This document shows positions 50,855 to 61,882 of a stretch of 64,000 nucleotides of DNA, piece by piece. Numbering within the stretch: position 1 is the first letter of the stretch; each line of letters opens with the position of its first letter. A program made the translations under genes and the position numbers. Source of the DNA: Lichenihabitans psoromatis (GTDB taxonomy: Bacteria; Pseudomonadota; Alphaproteobacteria; Rhizobiales; Beijerinckiaceae); NCBI RefSeq assembly GCF_004323635.1, contig NZ_CP036515.1:3969501-4033500 (forward strand), written 5' to 3'. The notes beneath the pieces are model-generated. The model was not told the DNA's origin. It searched no databases and saw nothing but the letters and a program-made list of their open reading frames with translations.

Positions 50855-51655
50855 ATGTCTAAGACTGCGTTTGTCTATTGCGCGCATTTTGTCTCCAAAT
50901 CAGTCGAACGCGAAATTGCACGTCTGGATCGAGAGCTCGATCCGTCGATCGATTTGTTTGTGACGGGTTGCAGCGCAAGCGGCAGCGACCTCAAGGAGCT
51001 CGCGATCGGACGCGCGAAGGTTTTCCCCTATTATAAAAAGGACGTCGAGGCCCTGCCCTACAGCAAGAAGCTGGAAAGCATGGATTGGGTCACGATGCGC
51101 GGAAACCCCGACCTCTTCCTCTTGTGCTTCTTCCGCGACGTCAAAGACTACGACCAATATTGGTTCTGCGAATATGACGTTCGATATACGGGGCGCTGGG
51201 GCACCCTGATGGACGACCTGAAGGATTCGGCGGCGGACCTGTTATGCTCCTATACCACGACCTATCAGGATGGCCCCGATTGGATGTTCTGGCCGTCGTT
51301 CCATATGCCGGGCAAACCGGGACGCGTCGATCTCGTGCGCTCGTTCCTGCCCTTCTGCCGCGTCTCGAATCGCCTTTTGTCGAAGATCGACGAGAATTGC
51401 CGGGACGGGTGGGCGGGGCATCCGGAAGTTTTGTGGCCGACCATCGCGGTTGATAACGGATTCTCGCTCGAAGAGATCGGCGGCGCGGGCCGCCTCGTGC
51501 CGGACGCCCGTCGGAACAAATATTATTACTCGGCAAGCCTGACGTCGAAGATTTTCGTGTCGACCTTTGGCGCGTGGCCGTTCTATTCGGAAAAGAGCAA
51601 CTTCAAGCCAGGGGTCGGCGAGCCCGACATTCTCTGGCATCCCGTCAAGGAGTGA
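50855..51655 (+). CDS. DUF3405-like glycosyltransferase-fold protein
   Basis: This 266-residue protein starts M-S-K-T-A-F-V-Y-C-A-H-F, with a GGAG-type site (GGTGGAGA) before the ATG. It has the segments W-F-C-E-Y-D-V-R-Y-T-G-R-W and D-L-L-C-S-Y that resemble the GT-A-like DUF3405 proteins, where an acidic D-V pair follows a W-x-x-E motif. No donor or acceptor can be assigned. No signal peptide or membrane helix is seen. It is convergent with rarA, 28 bases apart, and lies just right of the accessory pocket. Confidence 0.65.
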   Translation: MSKTAFVYCAHFVSKSVEREIARLDRELDPSIDLFVTGCSASGSDLKELAIGRAKVFPYYKKDVEALPYSKKLESMDWVTMRGNPDLFLLCFFRDVKDYDQYWFCEYDVRYTGRWGTLMDDLKDSAADLLCSYTTTYQDGPDWMFWPSFHMPGKPGRVDLVRSFLPFCRVSNRLLSKIDENCRDGWAGHPEVLWPTIAVDNGFSLEEIGGAGRLVPDARRNKYYYSASLTSKIFVSTFGAWPFYSEKSNFKPGVGEPDILWHPVKE

Positions 51656-51683
51656 CGCTCGACCATCGTGTCGTCGCGATCGA

Positions 51684-52997
51684 TCAGGTGCCGGACTCGC
51701 GCTCGGCGCGCAGTTTGGCCCACCAATCAAGCCGCTTCTTCAACTCGCGCTCGAAGCCGCGTTCGACCGGCTCATACAGCTTTTGGCGCCCGATCGATTC
51801 CGGCCAATAATTCTGGCCGGAGAACCCATCCGGCTCATCGTGGTCATAGGCATATCCTTCGCCAAACCCCTCGTTCCGCATCATCTTGGTCGAACCATTG
51901 AGGATCACCTTCGGCGGTGTCACCGATCCTGCATGTTTCGCGAGCGCCATCGCGGCCTTGAAGGCCGTGTAGGCCGCGTTGGATTTCGGCGCCGTCGCCA
52001 CGTAGATCACCGCCTGGGCGATCGCGAGTTCGCCTTCCGGACTCCCGAGAAAGTCGAACGCTTCCTTGGCGGCATTTGCGACGACCAGCGCCTGGGGATC
52101 CGCAAGGCCAATATCTTCCACCGCCATGCGAACGATGCGGCGCGTGATGAACAAGCGATCCTCGCCCGCGTCGAGCATCCGCGCGAGATAATAAAGCGCT
52201 GCATCCGGATCCGAGCCGCGCACCGCCTTATGCAACGCCGAGATCAGGTTGTAATGCCCATCCTGACCCTTGTCGTAGAGCGGCGCGCGGCGCTGGACGA
52301 CATCGAGCAGGGTCGCGTCGTCGAACACCTCGCCAGGACGCGCGGCCCGCCAGATCTCCTCGGTGAGGGTCAGCAGCGCCCGCCCATCCCCATCGGCAAG
52401 ACGGACCAGCGTCGCGCGGCCGCTCTCGGAGATCGGTAGCGCCCGCCCTTCGGCCGCCTCGGCCCGGTCGAGGAGCTTGCCGAGCGCTGCCTCGTCGAGC
52501 GCCCGAAACACCAGAAGGCGGGCCCGCGACAGCAGCGCCGCATTGAGCTCGAAGGAGGGGTTCTCGGTCGTGGCGCCGATCAGCGTGATGGTGCCATCCT
52601 CCATCACGGGCAAAAAGCTATCCTGCTGGGCGCGGTTGAAGCGATGGATCTCATCGACGAACAACAAGGTGCCCTGCCCGGTCCTGCGGCGGGCGCGCGC
52701 TTCTTCGAAGAGCTTCTTGAGTTCCGCAACGCCCGAGAAGATCGCCGACACCTGCACGAACGTCAGCTTGGTGTCGCGGGCCAGGAGACGCCCGACGGTC
52801 GTCTTGCCGGTTCCAGGAGGCCCCCAGAAGATCAGCGAACCCATCGAGGTCGCCCCGATGAGCCGGGTCAGCGCCCCGTCGGGTCCAAGCAAATGATCCT
52901 GCCCGGCCACGTCGGACAGGGTCCCCGGTCGCAACCGATCCGCAAGCGGACGCGGGGCCGATTGATCCAATCCCGCCGCCGCAAACAGATCCGTCAT
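51684..52997 (-). CDS. rarA: Replication-associated recombination protein RarA (MgsA)
   Basis: This 437-residue AAA+ ATPase has Walker A W-G-P-P-G-T-G-K-T-T near residue 58, Walker B L-L-F-V-D-E-I-H, sensor I G-A-T-T-E-N-P-S-F and a C-terminal tetramerisation part with G-Y-A-Y-D-H-D-E-P-D-G-F and Y-W-P-E. RarA acts at stalled replication forks and interacts with SSB. The next gene on the same strand (deg protease) ends only six bases upstream of its start, so the two are probably cotranscribed. Confidence 0.95.
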   Translation of the reverse strand: MTDLFAAAGLDQSAPRPLADRLRPGTLSDVAGQDHLLGPDGALTRLIGATSMGSLIFWGPPGTGKTTVGRLLARDTKLTFVQVSAIFSGVAELKKLFEEARARRRTGQGTLLFVDEIHRFNRAQQDSFLPVMEDGTITLIGATTENPSFELNAALLSRARLLVFRALDEAALGKLLDRAEAAEGRALPISESGRATLVRLADGDGRALLTLTEEIWRAARPGEVFDDATLLDVVQRRAPLYDKGQDGHYNLISALHKAVRGSDPDAALYYLARMLDAGEDRLFITRRIVRMAVEDIGLADPQALVVANAAKEAFDFLGSPEGELAIAQAVIYVATAPKSNAAYTAFKAAMALAKHAGSVTPPKVILNGSTKMMRNEGFGEGYAYDHDEPDGFSGQNYWPESIGRQKLYEPVERGFERELKKRLDWWAKLRAERESGT

Positions 52998-53003
52998 CGT
53001 CGT

Positions 53004-54422
53004 CTAGCCACCGATTTCGGTTTGCACCACCTGTCCACCGCGCGACAGCGTCAAATGGTAATAGCTGCGATTGAGGTTCGTGGCGCGCTCGAGTTGCTTG
53101 GTCGAGGTGATCTGATCATTCTCGAGCCCGAGAATGACATCGCCCTTCGCAAGACCTGCCTCGGCCGCGTTCGAGCCCGGATCGACGTCGGCCACGACCA
53201 CACCGTCGTGAACCCCCTGGATCGACAGCTCTTCCGCCACCGCGGGTGAAAAGTTCACCACCGTCGCGCCAGAGAAAGGCGACCTATTCTTAAGCTTGAT
53301 CACCTCGCGCGGCGGCACTTCCGGCGCGGTCGTCAGCTTGATCGGCACGATGACGGTTTTGCCACCGCGCGACACCGTGAGCGAAGTGACCGAGCCAATC
53401 GCCTTCGTGGCAAATCGATACCCAAACCCATCCGGATCGTCGATCGACTGCCCATCGACCGCCATGACGATATCGCCACTTCGCAAACCCGCGTCTTTCG
53501 CGGGTCCATCATCGAGCACGCTCGCGACGAGCGCGCCCGTGGGACGGTCGAGGCCGAGCGTATCGGCGATATCGCGGGACATGACCTGGAGCGTCGCGCC
53601 GAGCCAAGGCCGGCGCACGTCATGGGCTCCAGCCTTGGCGCTCTCGATGACGGTTTTGACGAGATTGACCGGGATCGCGAACCCGATCCCGACGCTTCCG
53701 CCCGATTGCGAGTAGATCGCCGAATTGATGCCGATCAGCCGACCATGCATGTCGACCAGCGCGCCGCCCGAATTGCCTGGATTGATGGCCGCATCGGTCT
53801 GGACAAAGAACTGGTAGTCACTGCCGCCGACTTGCGTGCGGGCCAACCCCGACACAATGCCTTGCGTGACAGTCTGGCCGACGCCGAAAGGGTCGCCGAT
53901 GGCGAGCACCAGATCGCCGACCTCGAGCGCATCCGAATCGCCGAGATCCATGCTTTGGAACGGACCGCCGGTCTTGAGTTTCAAAATGGCGAGATCGGTG
54001 CGCTTATCCCGCAGCACGATATCGGCCGCGACCTCCCGCTTGTCGGAAAGGGCGACCTTCACGTCCGTCATCGTGTCGATGACGTGGTAGTTGGTCACCA
54101 CCAGCCCCGACGAATCGACGATTACACCGGAGCCGAGCGACTGAGCCGTCGGCCCGCCGGGACGGGGTGTCGAGCGCCCTCCCCCGAAAAATTGCTGAAA
54201 GACCGGATCGTCGAACAACGGGTTCCGAGCCTGGCGATCCGTCCGCGACGCATAGACGTTCACGACGGATGGCTGCGCCTTCTTGACGACCGGCGAAAAC
54301 GACATCAGCACGTCTGACCGCGCTTGCGGAACAGTCCGCAGATCATCGGCCACAGCTCCGCCAAAGCTGCCCACAAAGGCCAGCACGACAAGAGCTGCTC
54401 GTCGATTCGTCAAAGACTTCAT
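53004..54422 (-). CDS. DegP/DegQ-type periplasmic serine protease
   Basis: This 472-residue HtrA-family protease has a hydrophobic export signal (~8-25), a trypsin-like domain with catalytic triad His113 (N-Y-H-V-I), Asp143 (R-T-D-L-A-I) and Ser218 (P-G-N-S-G-G), then two PDZ domains (G-A-L-V-A-S-V-L-D-D-G-P-A and G-V-V-V-A-D-V-D-P-G-S-N-A). It degrades or refolds damaged proteins in the periplasm. The start at 54422 is preceded by GAGAGGA, so upstream in-frame codons (to 54506) are not used. It is transcribed towards rarA. Confidence 0.95.
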   Translation of the reverse strand: MKSLTNRRAALVVLAFVGSFGGAVADDLRTVPQARSDVLMSFSPVVKKAQPSVVNVYASRTDRQARNPLFDDPVFQQFFGGGRSTPRPGGPTAQSLGSGVIVDSSGLVVTNYHVIDTMTDVKVALSDKREVAADIVLRDKRTDLAILKLKTGGPFQSMDLGDSDALEVGDLVLAIGDPFGVGQTVTQGIVSGLARTQVGGSDYQFFVQTDAAINPGNSGGALVDMHGRLIGINSAIYSQSGGSVGIGFAIPVNLVKTVIESAKAGAHDVRRPWLGATLQVMSRDIADTLGLDRPTGALVASVLDDGPAKDAGLRSGDIVMAVDGQSIDDPDGFGYRFATKAIGSVTSLTVSRGGKTVIVPIKLTTAPEVPPREVIKLKNRSPFSGATVVNFSPAVAEELSIQGVHDGVVVADVDPGSNAAEAGLAKGDVILGLENDQITSTKQLERATNLNRSYYHLTLSRGGQVVQTEIGG

Positions 54423-54564
54423 CGCCTGATCCTCTCCTGCCTCAATCGAAACCGTGGGCGATCGTTTGGACATGGCGACCAGACCGGTGACGCCGCTCGA
54501 GCCCACAAACCAAAAGGGAGAACACGCTGCCGTATTCCCCCCGTCGTGCTGAACTAAAGAACGC

Positions 54565-54987
54565 TTACGCGGCTTCGTCGACGATGGTGCCGATCGGGGG
54601 CTGGCCCCGCGCTTCGACGTCGCGATCGACGAATTCGATCACCGCCATCGGAGCGTTGTCGCCGTAGCGGAAGCCGGCCTTGAGAACGCGGATGTAGCCA
54701 CCCTGGCGATCTTTGTAGCGGGGTCCAAGCACGTCGAAGAGCTTCTTGACCAAGAGCACATCCTTGATCTGCGCGATCGCTTGACGCCGCGCATGCAGAT
54801 CGCCGCGCTTGCCGAGCGTGATAAGACGCTCGACGACGGGGCGGAGATCCTTGGCTTTGGGCAAGGTCGTGATGATCTGCTCGTGGTGGATCAGAGCACA
54901 AGACATATTGGCGAACATCGCTTTCCGATGTTCGGCCGTGCGATTAAAGCGGCGCTGCGAGCGACCGTGATACATGGCTGTCTCCAA
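54565..54987 (-). CDS. rplQ: 50S ribosomal protein L17
   Basis: This 140-residue protein of the large subunit starts [16 protein letters not shown], then [15 protein letters not shown]. In alphaproteobacteria rplQ is the last gene of the alpha operon (rpsM-rpsK-rpoA-rplQ), the same order as here. The N-terminal M-E-T-A could be skipped in favour of the M-Y-H-G start, which is the more usual L17 N-terminus. No strong terminator follows. Confidence 0.97.
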   Translation of the reverse strand: METAMYHGRSQRRFNRTAEHRKAMFANMSCALIHHEQIITTLPKAKDLRPVVERLITLGKRGDLHARRQAIAQIKDVLLVKKLFDVLGPRYKDRQGGYIRVLKAGFRYGDNAPMAVIEFVDRDVEARGQPPIGTIVDEAA

Positions 54988-55066
54988 TTGTTATGCGGCC
55001 GCCGTGCCACGGTACGGCCGCTCTTTTGAGGAGCCCGATTGTTACGGGCTCCGGGTATCGATCGGC

Positions 55067-56083
55067 TTAGTAGTGTTCTTCGAACCGCTTGGCGAGTTCG
55101 TCGATGTTCTCTGGCGGCCAACCGTTGATTTCCATCCCGAGATGCAGACCCATCTGGGCCAACACTTCCTTGATCTCGTTCAACGACTTTCGACCGAAGT
55201 TCGGGGTCCGAAGCATTTCGGCTTCCGACTTTTGAATGAGATCGCCGATGTAAACGATATTGTCGTTCTTCAAGCAGTTCGCTGAACGGACCGACAATTC
55301 GAGCTCGTCGACCTTCTTCAACAGCGCCGGGTTGAACGCCAATTCCGGAATAGCCGCCGAAACCTCTTCGCGCTTCGGCTCTTCGAAGTTCACGAAGACG
55401 TTGAGCTGGTCCTGCAGAATGCGGGCCGCGTAAGCGATCGCATCTTCGGGCGTAATCCCGCCGTTGGTCTCGATCGTCATGGTCAGCTTGTCATAGTCGA
55501 GGATCTGACCCGCGCGGGTGTTCTCGACACGATAGCTGACGCGCCGAACCGGCGAATACAGACTGTCGACCGGAATGAGACCGATCGGGGCATCTTCAGA
55601 GCGATTACGATCCGCCGCGATGTAGCCCTTGCCGGTGTTGACCGTGAACTCCATCCGGATTTCTGCACCCTCGTCGAGCGTACAAATCACCAGATCGGGG
55701 TTGAGCACGATAACGTCGTTGACGGTCGCGATATCCCCGGCCGTGACCCGACCCGGGCCCTGCTTCTTCAGAACGACACGCTTCGGGCCTTCGCCCTGCA
55801 TCTTGATCGCGATGTCCTTCACATTGAGGACGATGTCGGTCACGTCCTCGCGAACGCCCGGGATCGACGAGAACTCATGCAACACGCCATCGATGTGGAT
55901 GGCCGTGACGGCAGCACCCTGCAACGACGAGAGCAGGATCCGCCGAAGTGAATTGCCCATCGTAAGACCGAAGCCGCGCTCGAGCGGCTCCGCCACGAGG
56001 GTTGCGGTCCGCTTCGGATCATCGCCAACGATGACCTCGAGCTTGTTCGGCTTGATCAAATCCTGCCAGTTTTTGTGAATCAC
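55067..56083 (-). CDS. rpoA: RNA polymerase alpha subunit
   Basis: This 338-residue protein has an N-terminal dimerisation domain ([16 protein letters not shown]) and a C-terminal domain (alpha-[13 protein letters not shown], then [10 protein letters not shown]) that binds UP elements and regulators. The linker and the acidic tail are of normal length. It follows rpsK and precedes rplQ. Confidence 0.98.
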   Translation of the reverse strand: MIHKNWQDLIKPNKLEVIVGDDPKRTATLVAEPLERGFGLTMGNSLRRILLSSLQGAAVTAIHIDGVLHEFSSIPGVREDVTDIVLNVKDIAIKMQGEGPKRVVLKKQGPGRVTAGDIATVNDVIVLNPDLVICTLDEGAEIRMEFTVNTGKGYIAADRNRSEDAPIGLIPVDSLYSPVRRVSYRVENTRAGQILDYDKLTMTIETNGGITPEDAIAYAARILQDQLNVFVNFEEPKREEVSAAIPELAFNPALLKKVDELELSVRSANCLKNDNIVYIGDLIQKSEAEMLRTPNFGRKSLNEIKEVLAQMGLHLGMEINGWPPENIDELAKRFEEHY

Positions 56084-56183
56084 GTGTGCACCTTCAAATT
56101 CGATACCCGGCGCCGAAACGCCGGGCGCAGGCCGGGTTCACTGTCGATGGGAGCGGGGCGCCACGAAAAGCAGCGCCGCCACA

Positions 56184-56576
56184 TCAAACGCGACGACGCT
56201 TACGTGGCCGGCAGCCGTTATGCGGGATTGGGGTCACGTCGCGGATCGACGTCACGGTGAAGCCGGAGGCCTGCAACGCGCGCAGGGCCGATTCGCGCCC
56301 CGAACCGGGTCCCGACACTTCGACTTCAACCATACGCATCCCGTGCTCAGACGCCTTGCGGGCCGCGTCTTCGGCAGCCATCTGAGCCGCGTAGGGGGTC
56401 GACTTGCGCGAGCCCTTGAAACCCATCGTGCCGGCTGACGACCACGAGATCGTGTTGCCCTGTGCATCCGTGATGGTGATCATGGTGTTGTTGAACGTCG
56501 AGCTCACATGAGCGACGCCGGAGGCGATATTTTTGCGTTCGCGACGACGAACGCGTGTTGCTGCTTCTTTTGCCAA
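56184..56576 (-). CDS. rpsK: 30S ribosomal protein S11
   Basis: This 130-residue small-subunit protein has [26 protein letters not shown] and the C-terminal [12 protein letters not shown]. The usual order rpsM-rpsK-rpoA is kept. Confidence 0.98.
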   Translation of the reverse strand: MAKEAATRVRRRERKNIASGVAHVSSTFNNTMITITDAQGNTISWSSAGTMGFKGSRKSTPYAAQMAAEDAARKASEHGMRMVEVEVSGPGSGRESALRALQASGFTVTSIRDVTPIPHNGCRPRKRRRV

Positions 56577-56631
56577 AGGTCTTGTCCTTCAAGCGCGCCC
56601 GTCATGCCAGGCGCTCGGGATGAATGTTAAA

Positions 56632-57000
56632 TTACTTCTTCTTACCGGCGATCGGCTTGGACTTGCCCTTACGGGTGCGCGCATTGGTATGCGTGCGCTG
56701 GCCGCGAACCGGAAGGCTGCGACGATGACGCAGGCCGCGATAGCAGCCGAGGTCCATCAGGCGCTTGATGTTCATCGAGGTCTCGCGACGAAGGTCGCCC
56801 TCAACGAGATAGTCACGGTCGATCGTCTCGCGAATCTGAAGGACTTCAGCGTCCGTCAGCTGTGCAACACGACGATCCGCCGGGATGCTGACCTTTTCAC
56901 AGATCTCTTCCGCCTTCTTCGCTCCGATCCCGTGAATATACTGAAGCGCGATCGTCACGCGCTTGTTGGTTGGGATGTTTACGCCTGCAATACGGGCCAC
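56632..57000 (-). CDS. rpsM: 30S ribosomal protein S13
   Basis: This 122-residue protein starts with a GTG at 57000 ([11 protein letters not shown]), preceded by GGAG eight bases upstream; longer in-frame starts are not supported. The helix-two-turn-helix motif and the C-terminal [10 protein letters not shown] tail are typical. The ~200-base gap before it towards adk holds no gene. Confidence 0.97.
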   Translation of the reverse strand: MARIAGVNIPTNKRVTIALQYIHGIGAKKAEEICEKVSIPADRRVAQLTDAEVLQIRETIDRDYLVEGDLRRETSMNIKRLMDLGCYRGLRHRRSLPVRGQRTHTNARTRKGKSKPIAGKKK

Positions 57001-57209
57001 GTGGTATACTCCAACGGGTGTGATCGAGCCCACCCGGATATTTCAAAGGAAAAGGTCGTCGCTCGAACGAAAAAATACCGGGCGCCCACACGGATTGCCC
57101 AGTCACACCAAGCTTCGCCACCTTGAAGGTTTTGGCCTATAGAGCGTCGTAGCTCACCCGTCAACCCTCAAGCGAGATCGGCCGTCAAAAGCCGGCCATT
57201 CCCGGCGCA

Positions 57210-57827
57210 TCAGGATCGGGATGACGCCATCGCAGCGGAACCGACAAGCGTGTCGAGTTCACGGTTGATCTGATCCGTAACCTCGTCGATCGGCATCATT
57301 CCGTCGATCCGCCGAAGCGAGCCGTGGCGCGCATAATAATCCGACACCGGCGCGGTCTGTGCCTTGTAGGCGTCGAGTCGAGCCTTCACGGTCTCGGGCT
57401 TGTCATCGGCCCGAACCACGCCGCCACGCGCCGCGGTCTCGAGCGCCCGGTTGTGAATACGCGAGACGAGAACCGATTCGTCGACGTCGAGTTCGATGAC
57501 CCCATCGAGGCGCATTGCCTTGCCGATCAGCATGCTGTCGAGCGCCTCGGCCTGCGCGACGGTGCGCGGAAAGCCGTCCAGAATGAAACCATTCTGCGCG
57601 TCGGTTTGCATGATTCTATCGGCCACGATGCCGACAACCACATCATCCGAGACGAGATGGCCGGCATCCATGATGGCTTTGGCCTGAAGGCCGATCGGTG
57701 TTCCGGCGCTCACAGCCGCACGCAACATGTCACCCGTCGACAGTTGCGGGATGTGATAGCGCGCCCGCAGTCGTTCCGATTGGGTTCCTTTACCGGCACC
57801 AGGTGGTCCCAGCAGAACGATCCTCAT
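57210..57827 (-). CDS. adk: Adenylate kinase (short-lid form)
   Basis: This 205-residue enzyme interconverts ATP and AMP with 2 ADP. P-loop [13 protein letters not shown] site L-S-T-G-D-M-L-R, and lid R-A-D-D-K-P-E-T-V without the zinc Cys residues of long-lid forms. Its ATG overlaps the secY stop by four bases. The position after secY is standard. Confidence 0.97.
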   Translation of the reverse strand: MRIVLLGPPGAGKGTQSERLRARYHIPQLSTGDMLRAAVSAGTPIGLQAKAIMDAGHLVSDDVVVGIVADRIMQTDAQNGFILDGFPRTVAQAEALDSMLIGKAMRLDGVIELDVDESVLVSRIHNRALETAARGGVVRADDKPETVKARLDAYKAQTAPVSDYYARHGSLRRIDGMMPIDEVTDQINRELDTLVGSAAMASSRS

Positions 57828-59161
57828 CTCTTCTTTCCTCCCCGCAAACGGGACTTCTTGATCAGTCCCTCATATTGATGAGCTTGCAGGTGGCCGTGGA
57901 TTTGCGCAACCGTATCCATCGTGACGCTGACGATGATCAGCAACGATGTGCCGCCGAAATAAAACGGAAGGGCGGCGTAAGACACGAGGAGTTCGGGCAA
58001 GAGGCAGATGATCGCGAGATAGGCTGCACCGAGCACGGTGATGCGGGTCAGCACCGTATCGATATATTGCGCCGTCCGTTCACCGGGTCGAATGCCGGGC
58101 AGGAACCCACCGTGCTTCTTGAGATTATCGGCCGTCTCCACCGGATTGAAGACCACGGCCGTATAGAAGAACGCGAAGAACACGATCAAACTGACGTAGG
58201 CGATCTCGTAGAGCGGGCGACCACGACTGAACACCGCGACGATCGACGAGAGGATCCCCGTTCCGCCGGCCGACTGCGAGAAATTCGCGACCGTCGTGGG
58301 CAGAAGCAGCAGAGAAGAGGCGAAGATCGGCGGAATGACGCCGGCCGTGTTCAGCTTCAACGGCAGAAAAGATGTCTGCCCTTCAAAGACGCGGTTACCC
58401 ACCTGTCGCTTCGGATAGGTGATGAGCAGCCGACGCTGCGCACGCTCCATGAACACGATGAAGGCAATCACGCCGATCGCCATCACCAGCACCAGGAGGA
58501 TAAGGCCGGTCGACAGCGCGCCCTGACGTCCAAGCTCCAGCGTATTGGCGATAGCGGCCGGAAATGCCGCGACAATGCCGGCGAAGATGATCAAGGATGA
58601 TCCGTTGCCGATCCCACGCGACGTGATCTGCTCACCGAGCCACATCAGGAACATTGTCCCGCCCATCAATGTAATGACGGTCGAGATGCGGAAAAACCAA
58701 CCTGGATCGGAGACAACCCCGCTCTGCCCTTCGAGCCCTACCGCGATCCCATAGGCTTGGAACGCCGCGAGCACGACCGTGAGGTAGCGCGTATATTGGT
58801 TGATGACCTTCCGGCCCGCCTCACCTTCCTTTTTCAAGCTCTCGAGGGAGGGCACCACCGACGTGAGGAGCTGGACGATGATCGAGGCCGAAATGTAGGG
58901 CATAATGTTCAGGGCGAAGATCGCCATTCGCTGAACCGCGCCGCCCGAGAACATGTTGAAGAGTTCGAGCACGCCCTGTTTGTGACCGACGAAATTGGCC
59001 TCGAACGCGGCAGGATCGATTCCCGGCAGCGGAATGTATGTCCCGAGCCTGTAGATCACCAAAGCGCCGAGCGTGAACCAGATACGCTTCTTAAGCTCCT
59101 CGGCCTTGCCGAAAGCCGAAAAGTTGATGTTCGCTGCAAGCTGTTCAGCTGCCGATGCCAT
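57824..59161 (-). CDS. secY: Preprotein translocase subunit SecY
   Basis: This 445-residue channel protein has ten membrane helices, beginning [11 protein letters not shown] and containing the plug region and the [12 protein letters not shown] segment. The start at 59161 has GGAG eight bases upstream; an in-frame TTG at 59200 is not convincing. It is preceded by an unusual ~340-base leader and terminator rather than directly by rplO. It overlaps adk by four bases. Confidence 0.97.
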   Translation of the reverse strand: MASAAEQLAANINFSAFGKAEELKKRIWFTLGALVIYRLGTYIPLPGIDPAAFEANFVGHKQGVLELFNMFSGGAVQRMAIFALNIMPYISASIIVQLLTSVVPSLESLKKEGEAGRKVINQYTRYLTVVLAAFQAYGIAVGLEGQSGVVSDPGWFFRISTVITLMGGTMFLMWLGEQITSRGIGNGSSLIIFAGIVAAFPAAIANTLELGRQGALSTGLILLVLVMAIGVIAFIVFMERAQRRLLITYPKRQVGNRVFEGQTSFLPLKLNTAGVIPPIFASSLLLLPTTVANFSQSAGGTGILSSIVAVFSRGRPLYEIAYVSLIVFFAFFYTAVVFNPVETADNLKKHGGFLPGIRPGERTAQYIDTVLTRITVLGAAYLAIICLLPELLVSYAALPFYFGGTSLLIIVSVTMDTVAQIHGHLQAHQYEGLIKKSRLRGGKKR

Positions 59162-59219
59162 TTCTGTGCTCCGCAGGCACGCGCACGCGCGCCAGATCAA
59201 ACCATGACGGTGTAGACCA

Positions 59220-59245
59220 GGAGGTGCCGCTCAATGACCACCTCC
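59220..59245 (-). promoter_or_regulatory. Inverted repeat in the secY leader
   Basis: Perfect 7-bp arms GGAGGTG and CACCTCC with a 12-base loop lie about 60-85 bases upstream of the secY start. On the transcript the first arm is a strong Shine-Dalgarno-like sequence that would be paired with the second. It may be a regulatory hairpin. The 59246-59501 part of the gap otherwise shows nothing I can name and is expected to hold the secY promoter. Confidence 0.4.
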
Positions 59246-59501
59246 CCGTCGTCTATCCGTCTCGCAACTCCGCCACACTTTTCGTCTTGCGGCGGGCCTT
59301 CATAGCAGTGCGACCCTACTACAGCACACCGACGCCCGGGCCATCACGGCTCAGATCGACCGGGAGAGATCGAAAGAGCCGCCTCGCGTCCGGATCCCGG
59401 TTGAGCAGCGCTTGTTATCTAAGATAGACGAGAGCGGCGCAACAGGTCTTCGACCTTAGAGTCGTATCGACCGGTCCAGAGCCTTCGTTACTCTACTCAA
59501 G

Positions 59502-59533
59502 AAAAAGGGGGCTGGCGATTGCTCGCCGCCCCC
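59502..59533 (-). terminator. Rho-independent terminator after rplO
   Basis: On the minus strand GGGGGC-GGCGA, loop GCAA, TCGCC-(A)-GCCCCC is followed by TTTTTC. Eleven pairs with one bulge. It lies 25 bases after the rplO stop and separates the upstream ribosomal genes from secY. Confidence 0.87.
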
Positions 59534-59557
59534 AATCCTTACCCGAAAAGCGGATCG

Positions 59558-60037
59558 TCACGCAGCTGACGCGTCGCTCGACTGGGCCGACATCGTGATC
59601 GTCCCGCCTGCCTTTTCGATCGCTTCAACCGCCGACTTCGAAGCCGCAGCCACATCGAAGGTCAGCTTCGCGGTCAGTTCGCCCATACCAAGGATCTTAA
59701 CCCCATCACGAGCCTTCGAGACGAGACCAGCCTCGATGAGGCCCGCAACCGTGATCGGACCACTGCCGAGTTTGCCGGCATCCACTGCCTGCTGGATACG
59801 GCCGACATTGACCTCGTTATAGTCAATCGAGGACACGTTATTGAAGCCACGCTTGGGGAGCCGGCGATGCAAGGGCATCTGACCGCCCTCGAAGCCCTTT
59901 ACCCGAACGCCGGTACGGGCCTTCTGACCCTTGACGCCGCGACCGCCGGTCTTGCCTTTACCCGAACCAATGCCCCGACCGACGCGCATGCGCGACTTGC
60001 TGGACCCGTCATTATCCGAAATGCCATTGAGCTTCAT
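59558..60037 (-). CDS. rplO: 50S ribosomal protein L15
   Basis: This 159-residue protein has [26 protein letters not shown] near the N-terminus, then [18 protein letters not shown]. It has a short Ala-rich C-terminal extension. Last ribosomal gene before the terminator. Confidence 0.98.
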   Translation of the reverse strand: MKLNGISDNDGSSKSRMRVGRGIGSGKGKTGGRGVKGQKARTGVRVKGFEGGQMPLHRRLPKRGFNNVSSIDYNEVNVGRIQQAVDAGKLGSGPITVAGLIEAGLVSKARDGVKILGMGELTAKLTFDVAAASKSAVEAIEKAGGTITMSAQSSDASAA

Positions 60038-60050
60038 GATTGTAGCTCCT

Positions 60051-60248
60051 TCACTGGCTATCGACGATACGGACCATGTGCGCCACTTTGGCGATCATGC
60101 CCCGGATTGCCGGCGTATCTTCAAGGGTGGACCGACGGCCGACCTTGTTGAGCTTCAGCCCAGCAAGGGTGCGACGCTGCTCGCTCGGACGCCCGATGGG
60201 GCTTCCGGTCTGCTCGATCACGATGGTTTTTCCGTCCAGGGACGCCAT
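60051..60248 (-). CDS. rpmD: 50S ribosomal protein L30
   Basis: This 65-residue protein (start 60248, GAGG upstream) has [12 protein letters not shown] and [19 protein letters not shown]. The frame is open further upstream inside rpsE but those codons are not used. Confidence 0.96.
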   Translation of the reverse strand: MASLDGKTIVIEQTGSPIGRPSEQRRTLAGLKLNKVGRRSTLEDTPAIRGMIAKVAHMVRIVDSQ

Positions 60249-60264
60249 GCTCAGACCTCCCCGC

Positions 60265-60837
60265 TCAAGCTTCAGCCGCTTCCGCATCCACACCCTGACG
60301 GCGCGATTGCAGAACCGAGACCTTGAGATTGCGGCGAGCCGCGACCTGACGAGGCGAATCTTCATGCTTCAAAGCATCGAACGTCGCCCGAACCATGTTG
60401 TAGGGGTTCGACGAACCCTGGCTTTTCGCAACGACGTCATGGACGCCAAGCGTTTCGAAGACGGCGCGCATCGGGCCGCCGGCGATGATCCCCGTACCGG
60501 CCGGAGCAGCGCGCAAAATCACCTTGCCGGCGCCATGACGGCCCAGCACGTCGTGATGAAGCGTGCGGCCATCGCGCAGCGGCACCCGGATCAGACCACG
60601 CTTTGCGGCTTCCGTCGCTTTACGGATCGCTTCCGGCACTTCGCGGGCCTTACCGTGACCGAAACCAACACGCCCCTTTTGATCGCCAACCACCACGAGA
60701 GCGGCGAAACCAAAGCGACGACCACCCTTCACAACCTTCGCGACACGGTTGATGTGAACCAACCGGTCGACGAACTCGCTATCGCGCTCTTCGCGATCGC
60801 GTTCCCTTTCACGTGCCATTTTTACTTTATCCGTCAC
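60265..60837 (-). CDS. rpsE: 30S ribosomal protein S5
   Basis: This 190-residue protein has [18 protein letters not shown] and [13 protein letters not shown]. The N-terminal ~20 residues are basic/acidic ([13 protein letters not shown]), a common alphaproteobacterial extension. About 140 bases separate it from rplR. Confidence 0.98.
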   Translation of the reverse strand: MTDKVKMARERERDREERDSEFVDRLVHINRVAKVVKGGRRFGFAALVVVGDQKGRVGFGHGKAREVPEAIRKATEAAKRGLIRVPLRDGRTLHHDVLGRHGAGKVILRAAPAGTGIIAGGPMRAVFETLGVHDVVAKSQGSSNPYNMVRATFDALKHEDSPRQVAARRNLKVSVLQSRRQGVDAEAAEA

Positions 60838-60976
60838 TTGCGCGGACGCTGGCGACCGAAACCCGGCCCGCTACCCGCTCGCTTCGAAACGCGAAGACGT
60901 GCCGGTCGCAGGGCATCACCCTCAGACCGACACGTCTCGACGATTTAACAAGATTGTCCGCAATAGCGGCCAATCG

Positions 60977-61336
60977 CTAGAACTTCAAGCCACCTTCACG
61001 CGCGCCTTCGGCCAAAGCCTTGACACGGCCGTGATACATGTAGCTCCCACGATCGAAAACAACTTCGCTGATCCCAGCCGCAACCGCACGCTGTGCGAGC
61101 AATGCCCCGATCGACTTAGCGGCTTCGACATCCGCGCCCGTCTTCAACGACTCGCGGTTCTGCTTCTCGAGAGAGGAAGCGGCGACGAGAGTGACGCCGT
61201 TCGCATCATCAATGATCTGCGCGTAAATCTGCTTCGACGAACGAAACACCGACAGACGCGGACGACCGTAGGCGCGAGCCCGGATCGACCGCCGAACCCG
61301 GCTCTTACGCCGATCTAATTGGTCCTGCTTGGCCAT
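60977..61336 (-). CDS. rplR: 50S ribosomal protein L18
   Basis: This 119-residue protein binds 5S r[21 protein letters not shown] and the C-terminal [12 protein letters not shown] are typical. It follows rplF by ten bases. Confidence 0.98.
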   Translation of the reverse strand: MAKQDQLDRRKSRVRRSIRARAYGRPRLSVFRSSKQIYAQIIDDANGVTLVAASSLEKQNRESLKTGADVEAAKSIGALLAQRAVAAGISEVVFDRGSYMYHGRVKALAEGAREGGLKF

Positions 61337-61346
61337 GGTCGATCCC

Positions 61347-61880
61347 TTACTTCTTCTTCCCTTCCTTACGGAAGATAAACTCGCCTGCGTATCTCACGCC
61401 CTTGCCCTTATAGGGCTCCGGAGGCCGGAAGCCGCGGATTTCCGCAGCAACCTGACCCACTTCACGTCGATCGATGCCGGAGATGGCCAATTCGGTCGGA
61501 CGAGCCGCCACGATTGTGATGCCTTCCGGAATCGGAAAATCGATATCGTGACTGTAACCAAGCGAGAGCTGCAGCTTGCGGCCCTGAACCGCAGCCTTGT
61601 AGCCGACGCCCGTGATCTCGAGCTTGCGCTCGAAGCCTTTGCTGACGCCAGTCACCAGGTTGGCAATCATCGCACGCGAGGTGCCCCACATTGCCTGTGC
61701 CCGCTTGGTCTCGTTGCGCGGATCAACGCTGATGTTCCCATCAGCGAGAACGACCGAGACTTCTTCCGGAACGCTGAAATGAAGTTCGCCCTTGGCGCCC
61801 TTTACCGACACGTTCTGCCCGTCGACCTTGGCTGTAACGCCTGCCGGCACGGGAACCGGCTTCTTACCTACACGGGACAT
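61347..61880 (-). CDS. rplF: 50S ribosomal protein L6
   Basis: This 177-residue protein starts [15 protein letters not shown] and ends [13 protein letters not shown]. Two-domain L6 pattern of normal length; two bases after rpsH. Confidence 0.98.
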   Translation of the reverse strand: MSRVGKKPVPVPAGVTAKVDGQNVSVKGAKGELHFSVPEEVSVVLADGNISVDPRNETKRAQAMWGTSRAMIANLVTGVSKGFERKLEITGVGYKAAVQGRKLQLSLGYSHDIDFPIPEGITIVAARPTELAISGIDRREVGQVAAEIRGFRPPEPYKGKGVRYAGEFIFRKEGKKK

Positions 61881-61882
61881 GG

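Noticed and set aside
59204..59245. A possible 13-15-codon leader peptide in the secY leader (GTG or ATT start)
   Set aside because: The start codon would be unusual or too close to the Shine-Dalgarno-like sequence; too short to support.
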